Positions 1-8,400 of a stretch of DNA of 64,000 nt are shown here, piece after piece. The stretch is from Pseudomonas sp. CROZ-RG-20F-R04-15 (GTDB lineage Bacteria; Pseudomonadota; Gammaproteobacteria; Pseudomonadales; Pseudomonadaceae), in the NCBI RefSeq assembly GCF_022662375.1, contig NZ_JAKNQL010000013.1, forward strand, positions 1-64,000, read 5' to 3'. Below the pieces are notes generated by a model, which made no database searches, was not told the DNA's origin, and was given only the letters and a program-made list of their open reading frames with translations. The translations under genes and the position numbers were made by a program. Position 1 is the stretch's first letter. Each line of letters begins with the position of its first letter.

Positions 1-1536
1 TTTCAGTTGTTGGCCGGTTTCCCCGGCAATTGTCGGCATCGGCAACCGTGGATCATTCTCGGCAATAGCGTTAATGACCAGTACCAGCCCCGGCGACTTG
101 CCAACCGGTTTGCCATCACGCACAAGTTCCCAGTAGAACGTTTGGGTAGTCCCTCGTTGCGTCACCAGGAAGGCCGAGGTGAATTTGAAGTTGGCGCGCT
201 TGTTCTGGTTGATCAACACCAGTGGAAAAGGTGGGGTGCCTGCTATCGGATCAACTTGTTTCAGTTGAGCGTGATCACCCGGCAACGCCGCAAGGTGTTC
301 TATGCGCACAGTAACGCCGTCTTCATAAGCCAACACATCGATGGGATTGATGGCCGGCGCGATAAGCGTTGGCGGCAGCAGGTCGACGGGGGCGGCGCCG
401 GTCACCGTGGCGATTGCCGTTTTGGAGAGGCCCAGGAGATCTCCACCTGGACGCCTCAACTCGAAGAAAACTTCCACATTGCTATCGGCAACGATTCGGT
501 CATTGGGCACGCTGACAATGCACGGCTGAAGCACACCAAAATTCGCCGTGATCTTGCCGGGAATCGTCAGATCAACATCCGACGCGCTGGAGCGGTAAGT
601 CACCAATACGTCGTCATCTTTCTGATAGATCGGCGCTTGCGGAATGATAACCACCAGTAGCGGTCGACCTTGTAATTTGTCGAGGTCGATGATTGTCGGA
701 TCATCCGTATCGTCGTCGGGATCTTCTCGCAGGATCGGTTTATCCAGCGTGAGGCGATCAAGATCAACGTTCGCCCGAATAATCTTCGACCAACGCCGTT
801 TATCCGTAGCGTTTAGCAGTTGATCGACCACGGTGTAGGAGAACGGGCAGTTGTCCTGACTGCCCACCAGTTCGAACTGCTCACGATCGATCAGCGCGAC
901 AAAAGAAGCGGCCGCCTCACCAGGTTTTACCGTGAATTCGAAGCGCTCGTTGCCGATTTGCACGGTGACCTTGTCGTAAACCTTCATGTGCGAATAAGCG
1001 AGGGTGAGAGGGACCTTGTTGTCGATCTTGTCCTTGTCGATGTTCGCCGGATCCCCCCATTCTGCGGGCAGGCTGATGCCCAGCCCCGGGTGTTCGCCAT
1101 TACCCGGCACGTCATTGCCACCGGGTAACGTGGCGCTGTAAAGCGCCCACAGCTCGGTGGATTTGCTTTCATTGCCGGGGTGAGTTTTCAGTTTGTACTG
1201 GACGACGTTGGTGATGCTGTCACGCAAGTCGGACTGGAACAGGTCGAAGGCGATGATTTGATTGCCGACCTCTTGGGGCAGGCCGATCTGTACGCCATTG
1301 AGCCAGAGGGTGATTTCGTCGTATTGGTCGGGGTCCAGCGGCGGATCGACCAAGACCTTCACCGCTGCGGCGAGCGTGCCATCCTTGCGAAGTACGTCCT
1401 CGAAAATCCCCAATGGCACCCCTTGCACCGGTACACCGTCGGGTGGCTTTTGGTCGCTGATGACGCCGTTGGTGGCACGGGCGATCTTGGCGGGGTAGAG
1501 CTGCTGCGTTTCGTTACCTGAAACAATGCTTGCCAT
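1..1536 (-). CDS. Large hypothetical protein with Ig-like segments (partial, C-terminus outside window)
   Basis: The frame is open from an ATG at 1536 to the left edge, giving the first 512 residues of a longer protein that begins MASIVSGNETQQLYP. The start is well placed: GGAAGG lies six bases upstream. There is no signal peptide or membrane segment in this part. The chain is a series of beta-rich stretches separated by Pro/Asp/Gly-rich linkers, with pieces such as KVYDKVTVQIGNERF and DVLAYEDGVTVRIEHLA that resemble tandem Ig-like modules. An acidic linker (REDPDDDTDDP) lies near residue 290. I do not recognise a named family. Proteins of this look in Pseudomonas are usually annotated as hypothetical or Ig-like repeat proteins. 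A surface or secreted role is possible but nothing seen here proves it. Confidence 0.75.
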   Translation of the reverse strand, partial: MASIVSGNETQQLYPAKIARATNGVISDQKPPDGVPVQGVPLGIFEDVLRKDGTLAAAVKVLVDPPLDPDQYDEITLWLNGVQIGLPQEVGNQIIAFDLFQSDLRDSITNVVQYKLKTHPGNESKSTELWALYSATLPGGNDVPGNGEHPGLGISLPAEWGDPANIDKDKIDNKVPLTLAYSHMKVYDKVTVQIGNERFEFTVKPGEAAASFVALIDREQFELVGSQDNCPFSYTVVDQLLNATDKRRWSKIIRANVDLDRLTLDKPILREDPDDDTDDPTIIDLDKLQGRPLLVVIIPQAPIYQKDDDVLVTYRSSASDVDLTIPGKITANFGVLQPCIVSVPNDRIVADSNVEVFFELRRPGGDLLGLSKTAIATVTGAAPVDLLPPTLIAPAINPIDVLAYEDGVTVRIEHLAALPGDHAQLKQVDPIAGTPPFPLVLINQNKRANFKFTSAFLVTQRGTTQTFYWELVRDGKPVGKSPGLVLVINAIAENDPRLPMPTIAGETGQQLK

Positions 1537-1719
1537 GGGACACCTTCCCGGGTGATTGGTCAGCGCGGCGCGCTGACTGCGATGGAGCGATCAAACACCG
1601 GGGTGGGAAGGTTGGCTACTGTCAACTCTGACAGGTGGCGACGAGTGGTAGGAGCGTTGTCCGGCGAGCCGGAACGGATTGCATCTCAGGCAGGTGCTTT
1701 CGGGGAGTTCGTCCATCCC

Positions 1720-1747
1720 TGTGGCGAGAGCGATCGCCCTCGCCACA
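1720..1747. repeat. REP-like hairpin
   Basis: TGTGGCGAG at 1720-1728 is followed by its perfect inverse CTCGCCACA at 1739-1747, with a short loop that contains GCGATCGC. It sits just past the stop of the DUF6124 gene and upstream of the Ig-like gene. The form matches a common Pseudomonas REP variant and could also act as a transcript end for the DUF6124 gene. Confidence 0.6.
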
Positions 1748-1765
1748 AGATTGCCGGGGTACAGA

Positions 1766-2125
1766 TCAGCCCGGCAACTCCAGATTATCCATAACCCGAT
1801 TCACCGCCAGCTCCCCGAGCATGATCAACTGCGCGATCCCCAACAGCGTCCTGCGCTGCGACGCGGGGATGAGGTGGGCGAAGTCATGGGCGATGGTTCT
1901 GGCCGAGGCGAGTGTTTCGCTGGCATCGGCCAGCAGTTCCTCGTTTTTGAAGTCCGCGGTGACCGCGTACATCCGGCGGGTTTTTCGTGGTGGTGGGGTG
2001 GAGCCGGGTGGGCAGAGGTAGTGATCGAGCGCGCGTTCGGCAGCGTCGTTGAGCTTTTTTGAATTGAGGGATTCGTAGGGGGAGGCGAGGTCGGTTTCGG
2101 GCGGGTTTGGCGTTGGTTTGATCAT
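1766..2125 (-). CDS. DUF6124 family protein
   Basis: This 119-residue soluble protein begins MIKPTPNPPETD and carries the block SPYESLNSKKLNDAAERALDHYL, followed by YAVTADFKNEELLADASETL. These blocks are typical of the small Pseudomonas DUF6124 family as I remember it. The function is unknown. There is no signal peptide or membrane helix; the C-terminal half (ASETLASARTIAHDFAH onward) is predicted helical by eye. The start at 2125 has an AGAGG about eight bases upstream. The gene stands alone on the minus strand, and its leader between 2126 and about 2300 is rich in inverted repeats, described separately. Confidence 0.75.
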   Translation of the reverse strand: MIKPTPNPPETDLASPYESLNSKKLNDAAERALDHYLCPPGSTPPPRKTRRMYAVTADFKNEELLADASETLASARTIAHDFAHLIPASQRRTLLGIAQLIMLGELAVNRVMDNLELPG

Positions 2126-2532
2126 CGGTAAAGCCTCTAGAGTAATGAAGCTGCCACCGTTCGCTGCTAACGAAGGAGGTGGCGGCTGTACGCGGGTTAG
2201 CAGACCAGGACTCTAGAACCCGGCGCACCGAAGTGCCCCACGCAAAGCCGCCATAACGGCAACGGACTTTATGCGTCTAGAGAAAAACCCGGGCTGCTAA
2301 ACCCGATCACTGACAATCAGCGACCGACCCACAATAGAACCCGCCCCAAAGGCGCACAAGCCGGCGGATTCTGGCGTAGCTGTAGGCAATGGCGCAAGAA
2401 TTTGTAGCCTTGAAGGCGTGTCTGGAGGTGTCTTTTAAACACCGGAGTTTAAAAAGCAAAGGATCGGGCGATTGGCTGGGTGCAACCGTGGTCTGTCCCC
2501 GTTTCCCCCAGGGTTTGTGACGGACGCAGAAA
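2126..2532. promoter_or_regulatory. Structured leader and upstream region of the DUF6124 gene
   Basis: This gap holds no convincing protein gene. AGCTGCCACC (2149-2158) pairs with GGTGGCGGCT (2178-2187) around an inner TTCG/CGAA stem. GCAC-CGAA-GTGC at 2225-2236 reads on the minus strand as a cUUCGg tetraloop hairpin. Bases 2172-2180 read GAAGGAGGT on plus, a full Shine-Dalgarno. On the DUF6124 mRNA this becomes ACCTCCTTC, the same letters as the 16S rRNA 3' end. Three TCTAGA copies occur at about 2136, 2212 and 2276. A structured mRNA leader or a small RNA would explain this; the strand is not certain. From 2300 to 2532 I see nothing further. Confidence 0.45.
2145..2216 (+). CDS. Possible 23-residue small ORF in the leader region
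   Basis: An ATG at 2145 opens a short plus-strand frame reading MKLPPFAANEGGGG and ending at TAG 2214-2216. It overlaps the inverted repeats described for this region. No clear Shine-Dalgarno precedes its ATG; the strong GAAGGAGGT lies inside it. It may be only a by-product of the repeat. It is recorded because the region is otherwise gene-free and unusually ordered. Confidence 0.15.
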   Translation: MKLPPFAANEGGGGCTRVSRPGL

Positions 2533-2624
2533 CCTGTGGGAGCGAGCTTGCTCGCGAAGGCGTTTTGTCAGGCGAAATCAATGTAACTGATCTATTGCAT
2601 TCGCGAGCAAGCTCGCTCCCACAG
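2533..2624. repeat. REPIN (paired REP palindromes)
   Basis: A REP unit at 2533-2562 (core TGTGGGAGCGAGCTTGCTCG) is followed 39 bases later by an inverted unit at 2601-2624. The pair lies just downstream of the OprD porin stop. Such pairs are mobilised by RAYT transposases, none of which is present in the window. Confidence 0.85.
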
Positions 2625-2658
2625 TTGAATGATTGCAGGCGGGATTGATCGTGTTGCG

Positions 2659-3954
2659 TCAGAAACCCAACGGGTACTGGATCACCACGTAAATCCGGTC
2701 AATATCATCGCCAGCCTGCGCCTCATTGGCGCGGTGCGATACGTGGGACAACTGCACCGACAAATCCTTCGCCGCACCCGACTGGACGACATACTTCAGA
2801 TCAATATCGCGCTCCCAATGCTTGCCGCCATCACCTTGCTGCGGCTGATAACTGCCGCTGTCCGGATCAAACGGGTTGTAGGCGCCGCCCTTGGGCGCGT
2901 GGGTGCCGTCGATGTGGCTGCCGGAGACGTAGCGGGTCATGAAGGTCAGGCCGGGGATGCCGAGGGCGCCGAGGTCGAGGTCGTAGCGCGCTTGCCAGGA
3001 ACGTTCGTTGGCGCCGTTGAAATCGGCATATTTGATCGAGTTGGCGAGGTAGATCGAGTCGCCGCCGACGAAATCGAACGGCGTGTCGCCATTGATCCGT
3101 TGCCAGCCGAGCATCACCGCGTGCGCGCCGAAGGTGTATTTGCCGGACAGGCTGAACGCGGTGTTGTCGATGGCGCCGGCCAGCGCCCGGCCGGTGTCGC
3201 GGGTGTGGTAGAGGTTGGCGTCGAGCAGTACGCCGGACTGCTTGAAATGCAGATTGCCGTAGTACTGGTGCCAGGTATCGCTCAGATCCGAGGCGTACAA
3301 CGCGCCGCCCACCGGGCTGTCGGTGAACAGGTCGGCGCCGATAAAACTGATGCCGCCGGCCTCGGTATTGGCGCCGTAACCGTAAAAGTCGCCTTTGCCG
3401 GATGAGCTGTCCTGATTCTTGAACGCGGTGAAATGCCCGGCGACCAGATTGATGTGGTCGAACTCGGCGCTGTTGAGCAGAAAACCGGTGGCGTATTCCG
3501 GTTGCAGGCGTTTGTCGGAGGTGTCGAATACCGGTGTTTCGACGGTCATTTCACCGAAGGCGAGGGTGGTGCGCGAGGCTTTCAACTTGAGCGCGCCGCC
3601 GGCGCTGGAGTAATCGTTTTCGCTGCGACCGTCGCTGTCGACTGGCAACAAACCGGTGCCGGAATGGCCCCGGCCGCCGTCGAGTTTCAGCCCGGCGAAG
3701 GCGTGAGCATCGATGCCGAAACCGACTGTTCCTGATGTGAAGCCGGATGAGAAGGTGCCGATAAAACCTTGAGCCCATTCCTGTTTATAGTTTTTGCCGG
3801 ACGGTGAGGGCGAGCGGTAATCGTTGCTGAGGAAGAAGTTGCGGCTGAGGATTTCGCTTTTGGCGTCGTCGAAAAAACCGTTGGCGTGGGCGGTTGGGTT
3901 CAGACCGCAGAGCAGCGCGAGGAGGGTGAGACGCGAAGGGGCGCGGTCGATCAT
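2659..3954 (-). CDS. OprD family outer membrane porin
   Basis: The 431-residue product starts with a signal peptide (RLTLLALLCGLNPTAHA, cut before NGFFDD) and continues as an amphipathic beta barrel ending in Phe (VVIQYPLGF). OprD-family hallmarks are visible: NGFFDDAKSEILSRNFFLSND right after the signal, QEWAQGFIGTFSSGFTSGTVGFG in the first strands, and a LKLKASRTTLAFGEM block. The length is normal for the family, which forms narrow channels for small carboxylates, amino acids and peptides. No Shine-Dalgarno is obvious before the ATG at 3954. The adjacent amidase and aminotransferase, read in the same direction, suggest uptake of an amide or amine-bearing substrate, but REPINs separate the genes, so separate transcripts are likely. 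Confidence 0.9.
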   Translation of the reverse strand: MIDRAPSRLTLLALLCGLNPTAHANGFFDDAKSEILSRNFFLSNDYRSPSPSGKNYKQEWAQGFIGTFSSGFTSGTVGFGIDAHAFAGLKLDGGRGHSGTGLLPVDSDGRSENDYSSAGGALKLKASRTTLAFGEMTVETPVFDTSDKRLQPEYATGFLLNSAEFDHINLVAGHFTAFKNQDSSSGKGDFYGYGANTEAGGISFIGADLFTDSPVGGALYASDLSDTWHQYYGNLHFKQSGVLLDANLYHTRDTGRALAGAIDNTAFSLSGKYTFGAHAVMLGWQRINGDTPFDFVGGDSIYLANSIKYADFNGANERSWQARYDLDLGALGIPGLTFMTRYVSGSHIDGTHAPKGGAYNPFDPDSGSYQPQQGDGGKHWERDIDLKYVVQSGAAKDLSVQLSHVSHRANEAQAGDDIDRIYVVIQYPLGF

Positions 3955-4051
3955 GGTCGGTGGCCAGCGGCAATTAAGATGGCTGGGATGATCGCGGGAT
4001 TGCAGTGCGGGGGATTGAGCGGATGTGCTGAATTTACGGGGCTACACAAAA

Positions 4052-4145
4052 CCTGTGGGAGCGAGCCTGCTCGCGAAGGCGGCACATCAGGCGACATTTC
4101 TGTCGGCAGACACACCGCTTTCGCGAGCAGGCTCGCTCCCACAGG
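4052..4145. repeat. REPIN between porin and amidase genes
   Basis: Inverted REP units occupy 4052-4082 and 4116-4145, with the same outward arrangement as the pair at 2533. A further degenerate copy (AACCTGTGCCAGTGATGG, about 4185-4202) follows it, so this spacer appears to have collected more than one insertion. Confidence 0.85.
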
Positions 4146-4201
4146 GTTTTGGGTTATATGAGGGTTTTGTGGCGGGAGCAAAAACCTGTGCCAGTGATGG
4201 C

Positions 4202-4238
4202 GGTGTGTCGGGCAACATTTTTGTTGCCTGACACACCT
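4202..4238. terminator. Hairpin after the amidase gene
   Basis: GGTGTGTCGGGCAACA pairs with TGTTGCCTGACACACC around a three-base loop, forming a 16-base stem with a single G/T pair. It starts ten bases past the amidase stop. The run of T follows it only on the plus strand, so as an intrinsic terminator for the minus-strand amidase it is imperfect; it may instead protect the 3' end. Confidence 0.5.
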
Positions 4239-4248
4239 TTTGATCGCG

Positions 4249-5952
4249 TTACGACAATGGCGGCGTGCGTGGCGGGATCTGGCGTTTGCTGCCGGTCGAT
4301 TCAAACGCGGCCGCCAGGCGCAGCAGGTTCGAATCGTCGTAGGCGCGGCCGGCGAAGGTCAGGCCGACCGGCATGCCGATGTCGGCCATCACGCCCATTG
4401 GCACGGTGACGGTCGGTACGCCAAGGTGGCGGATCGCGAGGTTGCCGTTGGCCACCCAGATGCCGTTGCTCCAGGCGATGTCGGCCGATTCAGGATTGAC
4501 ATCGGCGTCTGCCGGGCCAACGTCAGCGACCGTCGGGAACAGCACGGCGTCGAGGCCCAGCTTGTCCATCCAGTCCTCAAGGTCGATACGTCGAGTCTGC
4601 TCCAGACCACGCAAGCCATCGGGCACGGTGCTGATTTCATTCCACGGCGTGATGCCGCGCTCGGCCATGCGCACGTATTCATCCATGCCCGCGACCAGAT
4701 CACCTTCACGGTTGGGCAGGGTGCCCGGTTCGTGCGGGAAGATCTTCGCGCCGTCGACGTCGACCAGACGATTGAGTTTCGGGTCGCCGTTGGCTTGCAG
4801 GAAATCGTCGAACGCCCATGCGGTCAGATCCCACAGTTCATGGTGAAGGAACTCTTTCGAGACCAGACCTCGGGTGAATACAGTCGGCGCGCCGGGACGA
4901 TCGCCCTCGCAGTTGGAGGCCAGCGGGAAATCGGTTTCGACGACTTCGGCACCGGCGGCTTCGAGCGCCTGACGCGCCTGCTTCCACAGATCGATCACCG
5001 ACTCACGGGTGTTGATGCGCTGGCCGGTCGGGCCACCGATGCCCGGTGCTTCGCTGGTGCCGGCTTCAGGGTCGGCATTGATGAACATGCGCGGCACGGC
5101 GAAACGCTTGCCGGCCAGCGCTTTGGCGTCGGCAGCCAGATCGGCGTAAGCGGCGGGGCGCACCTCGTTGACGCTCGGGATCGGCACCCACGGTTGCAGG
5201 CGCCAGAGGTCGCCACGGGTGTCCGGGTCTTCGGCAACGACGATGTCGAGGACTTCGAGCAAGTCAGCCATGGTCCGTGCGTAAGGCACGACGACGTCCA
5301 TGGTTGGGGTCAACGGCCAGTTGCCGCGCACCGAGATCACCCCGCGCGACGGGGTGTAGGCGCACAAGCCATTGTTCGACGCCGGGCCACGCCCGCTCGA
5401 CCAGGTTTCTTCCGCCAGACCGAACGCGGCAAAACTGGCGGCAGTGGCGGTGCCGGCACCGTTCGACGAACCGGAGGCAAACGGCGCGGTGAGGTAAGCG
5501 GCGTTGTAAGGGCTTTCGGCGCGACCGTAAACGCCGCGCTGCATGCCGCCATTGGCCATCGGCGGCATGTTGGTCTTGCCCAGGCAAATCGCCCCGGCGG
5601 CGCGCAGGCGTTCGATGGTGAACGCATCACGATGGGCGACCAGATCGGCGAAGGCCGGGCTGCCGGACGCAGCGGTCAGACCTTTGACCAGATAACTGTC
5701 TTTGGCGGTGTAGGGGATGCCGTCGAGCGGGCCGAGGGTTTCGCCTTTGGCACGGCGCGCATCGGACGCCTGTGCTTCGTTCAATGCTTCAGGGTTGCGC
5801 ACGATTACGGCATTCAGCGCCGTCGGGGTGTCGGCACCGTCATAGGCATCGATACGCGCCAGATAGGCCTGCACCAGTTCGATCGCAGTGGTCTGGCCGG
5901 ACTCGAGCGCGGCGCGCAGTTGGGCAATGGAAACTTCGGTGACTTCGATCAT
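4249..5952 (-). CDS. Amidase signature family hydrolase
   Basis: The 567-residue protein contains the amidase signature fold, which uses a Ser-cisSer-Lys triad to hydrolyse amides. The parts can be placed: Lys84 in YTAKDSY, the cis-serine in GSSNGAG at 161-167, and the nucleophile Ser186 in ETWSSGRGPAS, where most relatives read DTGGSIR. The surrounding blocks LGPLDGIPYTAKD and AICLGKTNMPPMAN are standard. It is longer than GatA-type enzymes (about 490 residues). There is no signal peptide, so it should be cytoplasmic. The substrate cannot be read from sequence. Its position between an OprD porin and an aminotransferase suggests use of an external amide as a carbon or nitrogen source. Confidence 0.88.
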   Translation of the reverse strand: MIEVTEVSIAQLRAALESGQTTAIELVQAYLARIDAYDGADTPTALNAVIVRNPEALNEAQASDARRAKGETLGPLDGIPYTAKDSYLVKGLTAASGSPAFADLVAHRDAFTIERLRAAGAICLGKTNMPPMANGGMQRGVYGRAESPYNAAYLTAPFASGSSNGAGTATAASFAAFGLAEETWSSGRGPASNNGLCAYTPSRGVISVRGNWPLTPTMDVVVPYARTMADLLEVLDIVVAEDPDTRGDLWRLQPWVPIPSVNEVRPAAYADLAADAKALAGKRFAVPRMFINADPEAGTSEAPGIGGPTGQRINTRESVIDLWKQARQALEAAGAEVVETDFPLASNCEGDRPGAPTVFTRGLVSKEFLHHELWDLTAWAFDDFLQANGDPKLNRLVDVDGAKIFPHEPGTLPNREGDLVAGMDEYVRMAERGITPWNEISTVPDGLRGLEQTRRIDLEDWMDKLGLDAVLFPTVADVGPADADVNPESADIAWSNGIWVANGNLAIRHLGVPTVTVPMGVMADIGMPVGLTFAGRAYDDSNLLRLAAAFESTGSKRQIPPRTPPLS

Positions 5953-6119
5953 GCGGTCACCGCCGTTGGAATAGAGGTGTTTTTCTTGGAATGGGGGTTC
6001 ATAGCGGTTCTCGTTGCACGGCTTTACGCGACAAGGTTAAGACTGGCGCCTATTTAACACCAAGCGGGGCGCGGAGTAATCGGCGGGATTGATCTCCCAC
6101 CGAGTTTCTCTCCGGCCGG

Positions 6120-6230
6120 CCCCTTCGCGAGCAGGCTCGCTCCCACAGGGATCGCATTTCAAACAGGCATCCAGGCTGCCAAAGTGGAATGCATTCCAAA
6201 TGTGGGAGCGAGCCTGCTCGCGAAAGCGGA
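6120..6230. repeat. REPIN between amidase and aminotransferase genes
   Basis: Units at 6120-6150 and 6201-6230 are inverted relative to each other. Here the order is reversed compared with the pairs at 2533 and 4052: the TGTGGGAGC ends face inward rather than outward. The pair fills most of the spacer upstream of the amidase. Confidence 0.85.
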
Positions 6231-6258
6231 GTTTCTGCCAACCCATCACTTCAGCCGA

Positions 6259-7635
6259 TCACAAAACGCCGTACTCCCGCGCCGTCCGATCCACCGCAAT
6301 CCGCGTCTTGTCGATTAACTCATCCAACTCCGCGCGCGTGGCCACCAGCGCCGGCGCCATGATCATCCGCCCCAATGTCGAGCGAATGATCAAGCCTTCC
6401 TCAAAGCCAATCGTGCGGCAACGCCAGGCGATGTCGTTTTCATTGGCAAAACGCTTGCGCGTCGCTTTGTCCTCAGCAAACTGCAACGCCGCCACCAGCC
6501 CGACGCCCTGAATCTCACCCACCAACGGGTGATTGCCGAACACCTCGCGCAGACAATTCTGCAGGTACGGCCCGGTGTCGGTTTTCACCTGAGTGACCAC
6601 GCCCTCATCGCGCAAGGCCTTGAGGTTGGCAATCGCCACAGCGGCCGCCACCGGGTGGCCGGAATAGGTCAGGCCGTGGGCAAACACGCCACCTTTCTCG
6701 ACCAATGCTTCAGCCATGCGCCGCGACAGAATCAAGCCGCCCATGGGGATGTAACCGGAAGTCAGGCCCTTGGCGATCGACAGCGTGTCCGGCTCAAAAC
6801 CGAACGTTTGATGCGCGAACCATTCGCCGGTGCGGCCGAACCCGCCAATCACTTCGTCCGCACACAGCAGCACGTCGTATTGACGGCAGATGCGCTGAAT
6901 TTCCGGCCAGTACGTCGCCGGCGGAATGATCATGCCGCCCGCGCCCTGAAACGGTTCGGCGACAAACGCGGCGACCTTGTCGGCGCCCAGTTCGAGAATC
7001 TTGTCTTCCAGTTGCCGCGCCGCGCGCAGGCCGAATTCTTCCGGGCTGAGATTGCCTTCATGGGCGAACCAGTACGGCTCATCGATGTGCGCCACGTCAG
7101 GAATGGTGCCGCCCATCTCGTGCATGAACTTCATCCCGCCCAGTGCCGTCGCGGCCAGGGTCGAACCGTGGTAGCCGTTCCAGCGGCCGATCATGATTTT
7201 CTTCTCGGGCTTGCCCATGACCTGCCAGAACTTGCGCACGGTGCGGATCAGCACTTCGTTGGCTTCGGAGCCTGAGTTGGTGTAAATCGCGTGGCTGTAG
7301 TGCTTGGGCAGCAGGCTGAAGAGCAGCTCGGACAGCTCGATCACTGCCGGGTGAGTGGTGTGGAAGAACATGTTGTAGTAGGGCAGTTGTTCCAGCTGTG
7401 CGGTCGCGGCGGCGGCGAGATCCTTGCGCCCGTAACCGAGGTTGGTGCACCACAGACCCGACATGCCATCCAGATAGCGATTGCCGTCGTTGTCCCACAA
7501 CGCCAGCCGATCGCCGCTGACCATCACTCGCGGGCCTTCCTCGTTGAGAGCCTTTTGATCGACGAACGCATGGATGTGGTGCGCAGCGTCGGCGGCTTGG
7601 TAATCGCGGGTGGTGCGGTCGAATTCGGCGGACAT
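6259..7635 (-). CDS. Class III PLP-dependent aminotransferase (SpuC-like)
   Basis: This 458-residue enzyme is a fold-type I omega-aminotransferase. Lys289 in SIAKGLTSGYIPMGG should carry pyridoxal phosphate, Asp260 in LLCADEVIGGFGRTG should contact its ring, and TNSGSEANEVLIR (119-131) binds the phosphate. It resembles the Pseudomonas polyamine:pyruvate aminotransferase SpuC as I remember that sequence, but differs enough to be a paralogue, so no symbol is given. Substrates are probably diamines, polyamines or beta-amino acids with pyruvate as acceptor. The start at 7635 has GGAGA six bases upstream. A TetR gene is divergent and the shared spacer contains an AT-rich inverted repeat, so TetR control is likely. 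Confidence 0.88.
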   Translation of the reverse strand: MSAEFDRTTRDYQAADAAHHIHAFVDQKALNEEGPRVMVSGDRLALWDNDGNRYLDGMSGLWCTNLGYGRKDLAAAATAQLEQLPYYNMFFHTTHPAVIELSELLFSLLPKHYSHAIYTNSGSEANEVLIRTVRKFWQVMGKPEKKIMIGRWNGYHGSTLAATALGGMKFMHEMGGTIPDVAHIDEPYWFAHEGNLSPEEFGLRAARQLEDKILELGADKVAAFVAEPFQGAGGMIIPPATYWPEIQRICRQYDVLLCADEVIGGFGRTGEWFAHQTFGFEPDTLSIAKGLTSGYIPMGGLILSRRMAEALVEKGGVFAHGLTYSGHPVAAAVAIANLKALRDEGVVTQVKTDTGPYLQNCLREVFGNHPLVGEIQGVGLVAALQFAEDKATRKRFANENDIAWRCRTIGFEEGLIIRSTLGRMIMAPALVATRAELDELIDKTRIAVDRTAREYGVL

Positions 7636-7707
7636 GGCTGATCTCCAGACAAACGGGAAAAGTGAGTGCGTTCATTCCTGCGTTGTGCGAGTAAAGTTTT
7701 GTCACTT

Positions 7708-7735
7708 AAAAATATTTTTGTAAAGAAAATATTTG
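7708..7735. promoter_or_regulatory. Candidate TetR operator in the divergent promoter region
   Basis: AAATATTT at 7709-7716 and again at 7727-7734 form two identical self-complementary half sites ten bases apart, giving dyad symmetry around GTAAAG. A third AAATAT-like piece follows at 7745-7750. The site lies in the 158-base spacer between the aminotransferase and the tetR-type gene, where a TetR repressor usually controls both directions. Confidence 0.45.
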
Positions 7736-7793
7736 TCGGTGAAAAAATATCTCCGTAGGCTGAGCCCGACACGCAAGGATCATCAGAGGCAAC

Positions 7794-8399
7794 ATGAGCG
7801 GACTCAGAGAACGGCAGAAGGAACAGCGTAGGGAAGTCATCGCCGCAGCGGCGCTTGAGCTGTTCAAAAGCAATGGTTTCGCGGCGACCACGCTGGAGCA
7901 GATCGCCGTACAGGCCGGCGTTTCCGCGCCGACGGTGGTGAATTACTTCGGCGGCAAACAGGAAATTCTGCTGGCCTTGCTCAAACAACCGGACGAGCAG
8001 GCCATGCGCGAGGCGCGGGCGAATCTGGACGCAGACAGCGATCCGCTGGAGGCGTTGTGCGAGTTCGAAGGGCTGATGACCGATTACCAGCTAGCCGCGA
8101 TGCCGGCTTCGTTGTGGCGGGAACTGGCGCCGTTTCTGCTGACGGGTGACCTCGCTGAAGCGCTGAGTCCGTGGAATGCGGCAGTGATTGAGGAAACCAA
8201 AGCGTTGCTTTTGCATTTCCAGCAGGCGGGCAAGGTGCGCGAATCGATCGATCTCGATGTCGTGGCAACGCTGTTCAACCAGTACGCGAACATGGCGTTT
8301 ATCCGCTTGGCGACGCAAGAAGTTCCGGACCGAGCCGCACATGCGTTGCACATGCGCGGGGTTCTGAATCTGTTGTGTCACGGCATGCTGGAGTGCTGA
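7794..8399 (+). CDS. TetR/AcrR family transcriptional regulator
   Basis: The 201-residue protein has a typical TetR N-terminus: REVIAAAALELFKSNGFAATTLEQIAVQAGVSAPTVVNYFGGK (about 14-57) is the helix-turn-helix with the usual YF-x-x-K end. The rest is helical and would bind an unidentified ligand and form the dimer. GAGG precedes the ATG at 7794. It is divergent from the aminotransferase gene, the most likely target. Its stop at 8397-8399 abuts the stop of the convergent lipoprotein gene (8401-8403), leaving no room for a terminator between them. Confidence 0.9.
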   Translation: MSGLRERQKEQRREVIAAAALELFKSNGFAATTLEQIAVQAGVSAPTVVNYFGGKQEILLALLKQPDEQAMREARANLDADSDPLEALCEFEGLMTDYQLAAMPASLWRELAPFLLTGDLAEALSPWNAAVIEETKALLLHFQQAGKVRESIDLDVVATLFNQYANMAFIRLATQEVPDRAAHALHMRGVLNLLCHGMLEC

Positions 8400-8400
8400 G

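Noticed and set aside
7..660. A 217-codon plus-strand frame at the left edge
   Set aside because: Antisense to the continuous minus-strand Ig-like gene, which has a good ribosome site at 1536.
4240..6057. A 605-codon open frame on plus, antisense to the amidase
   Set aside because: The minus-strand frame holds the amidase signature and catalytic residues; the plus frame has none.
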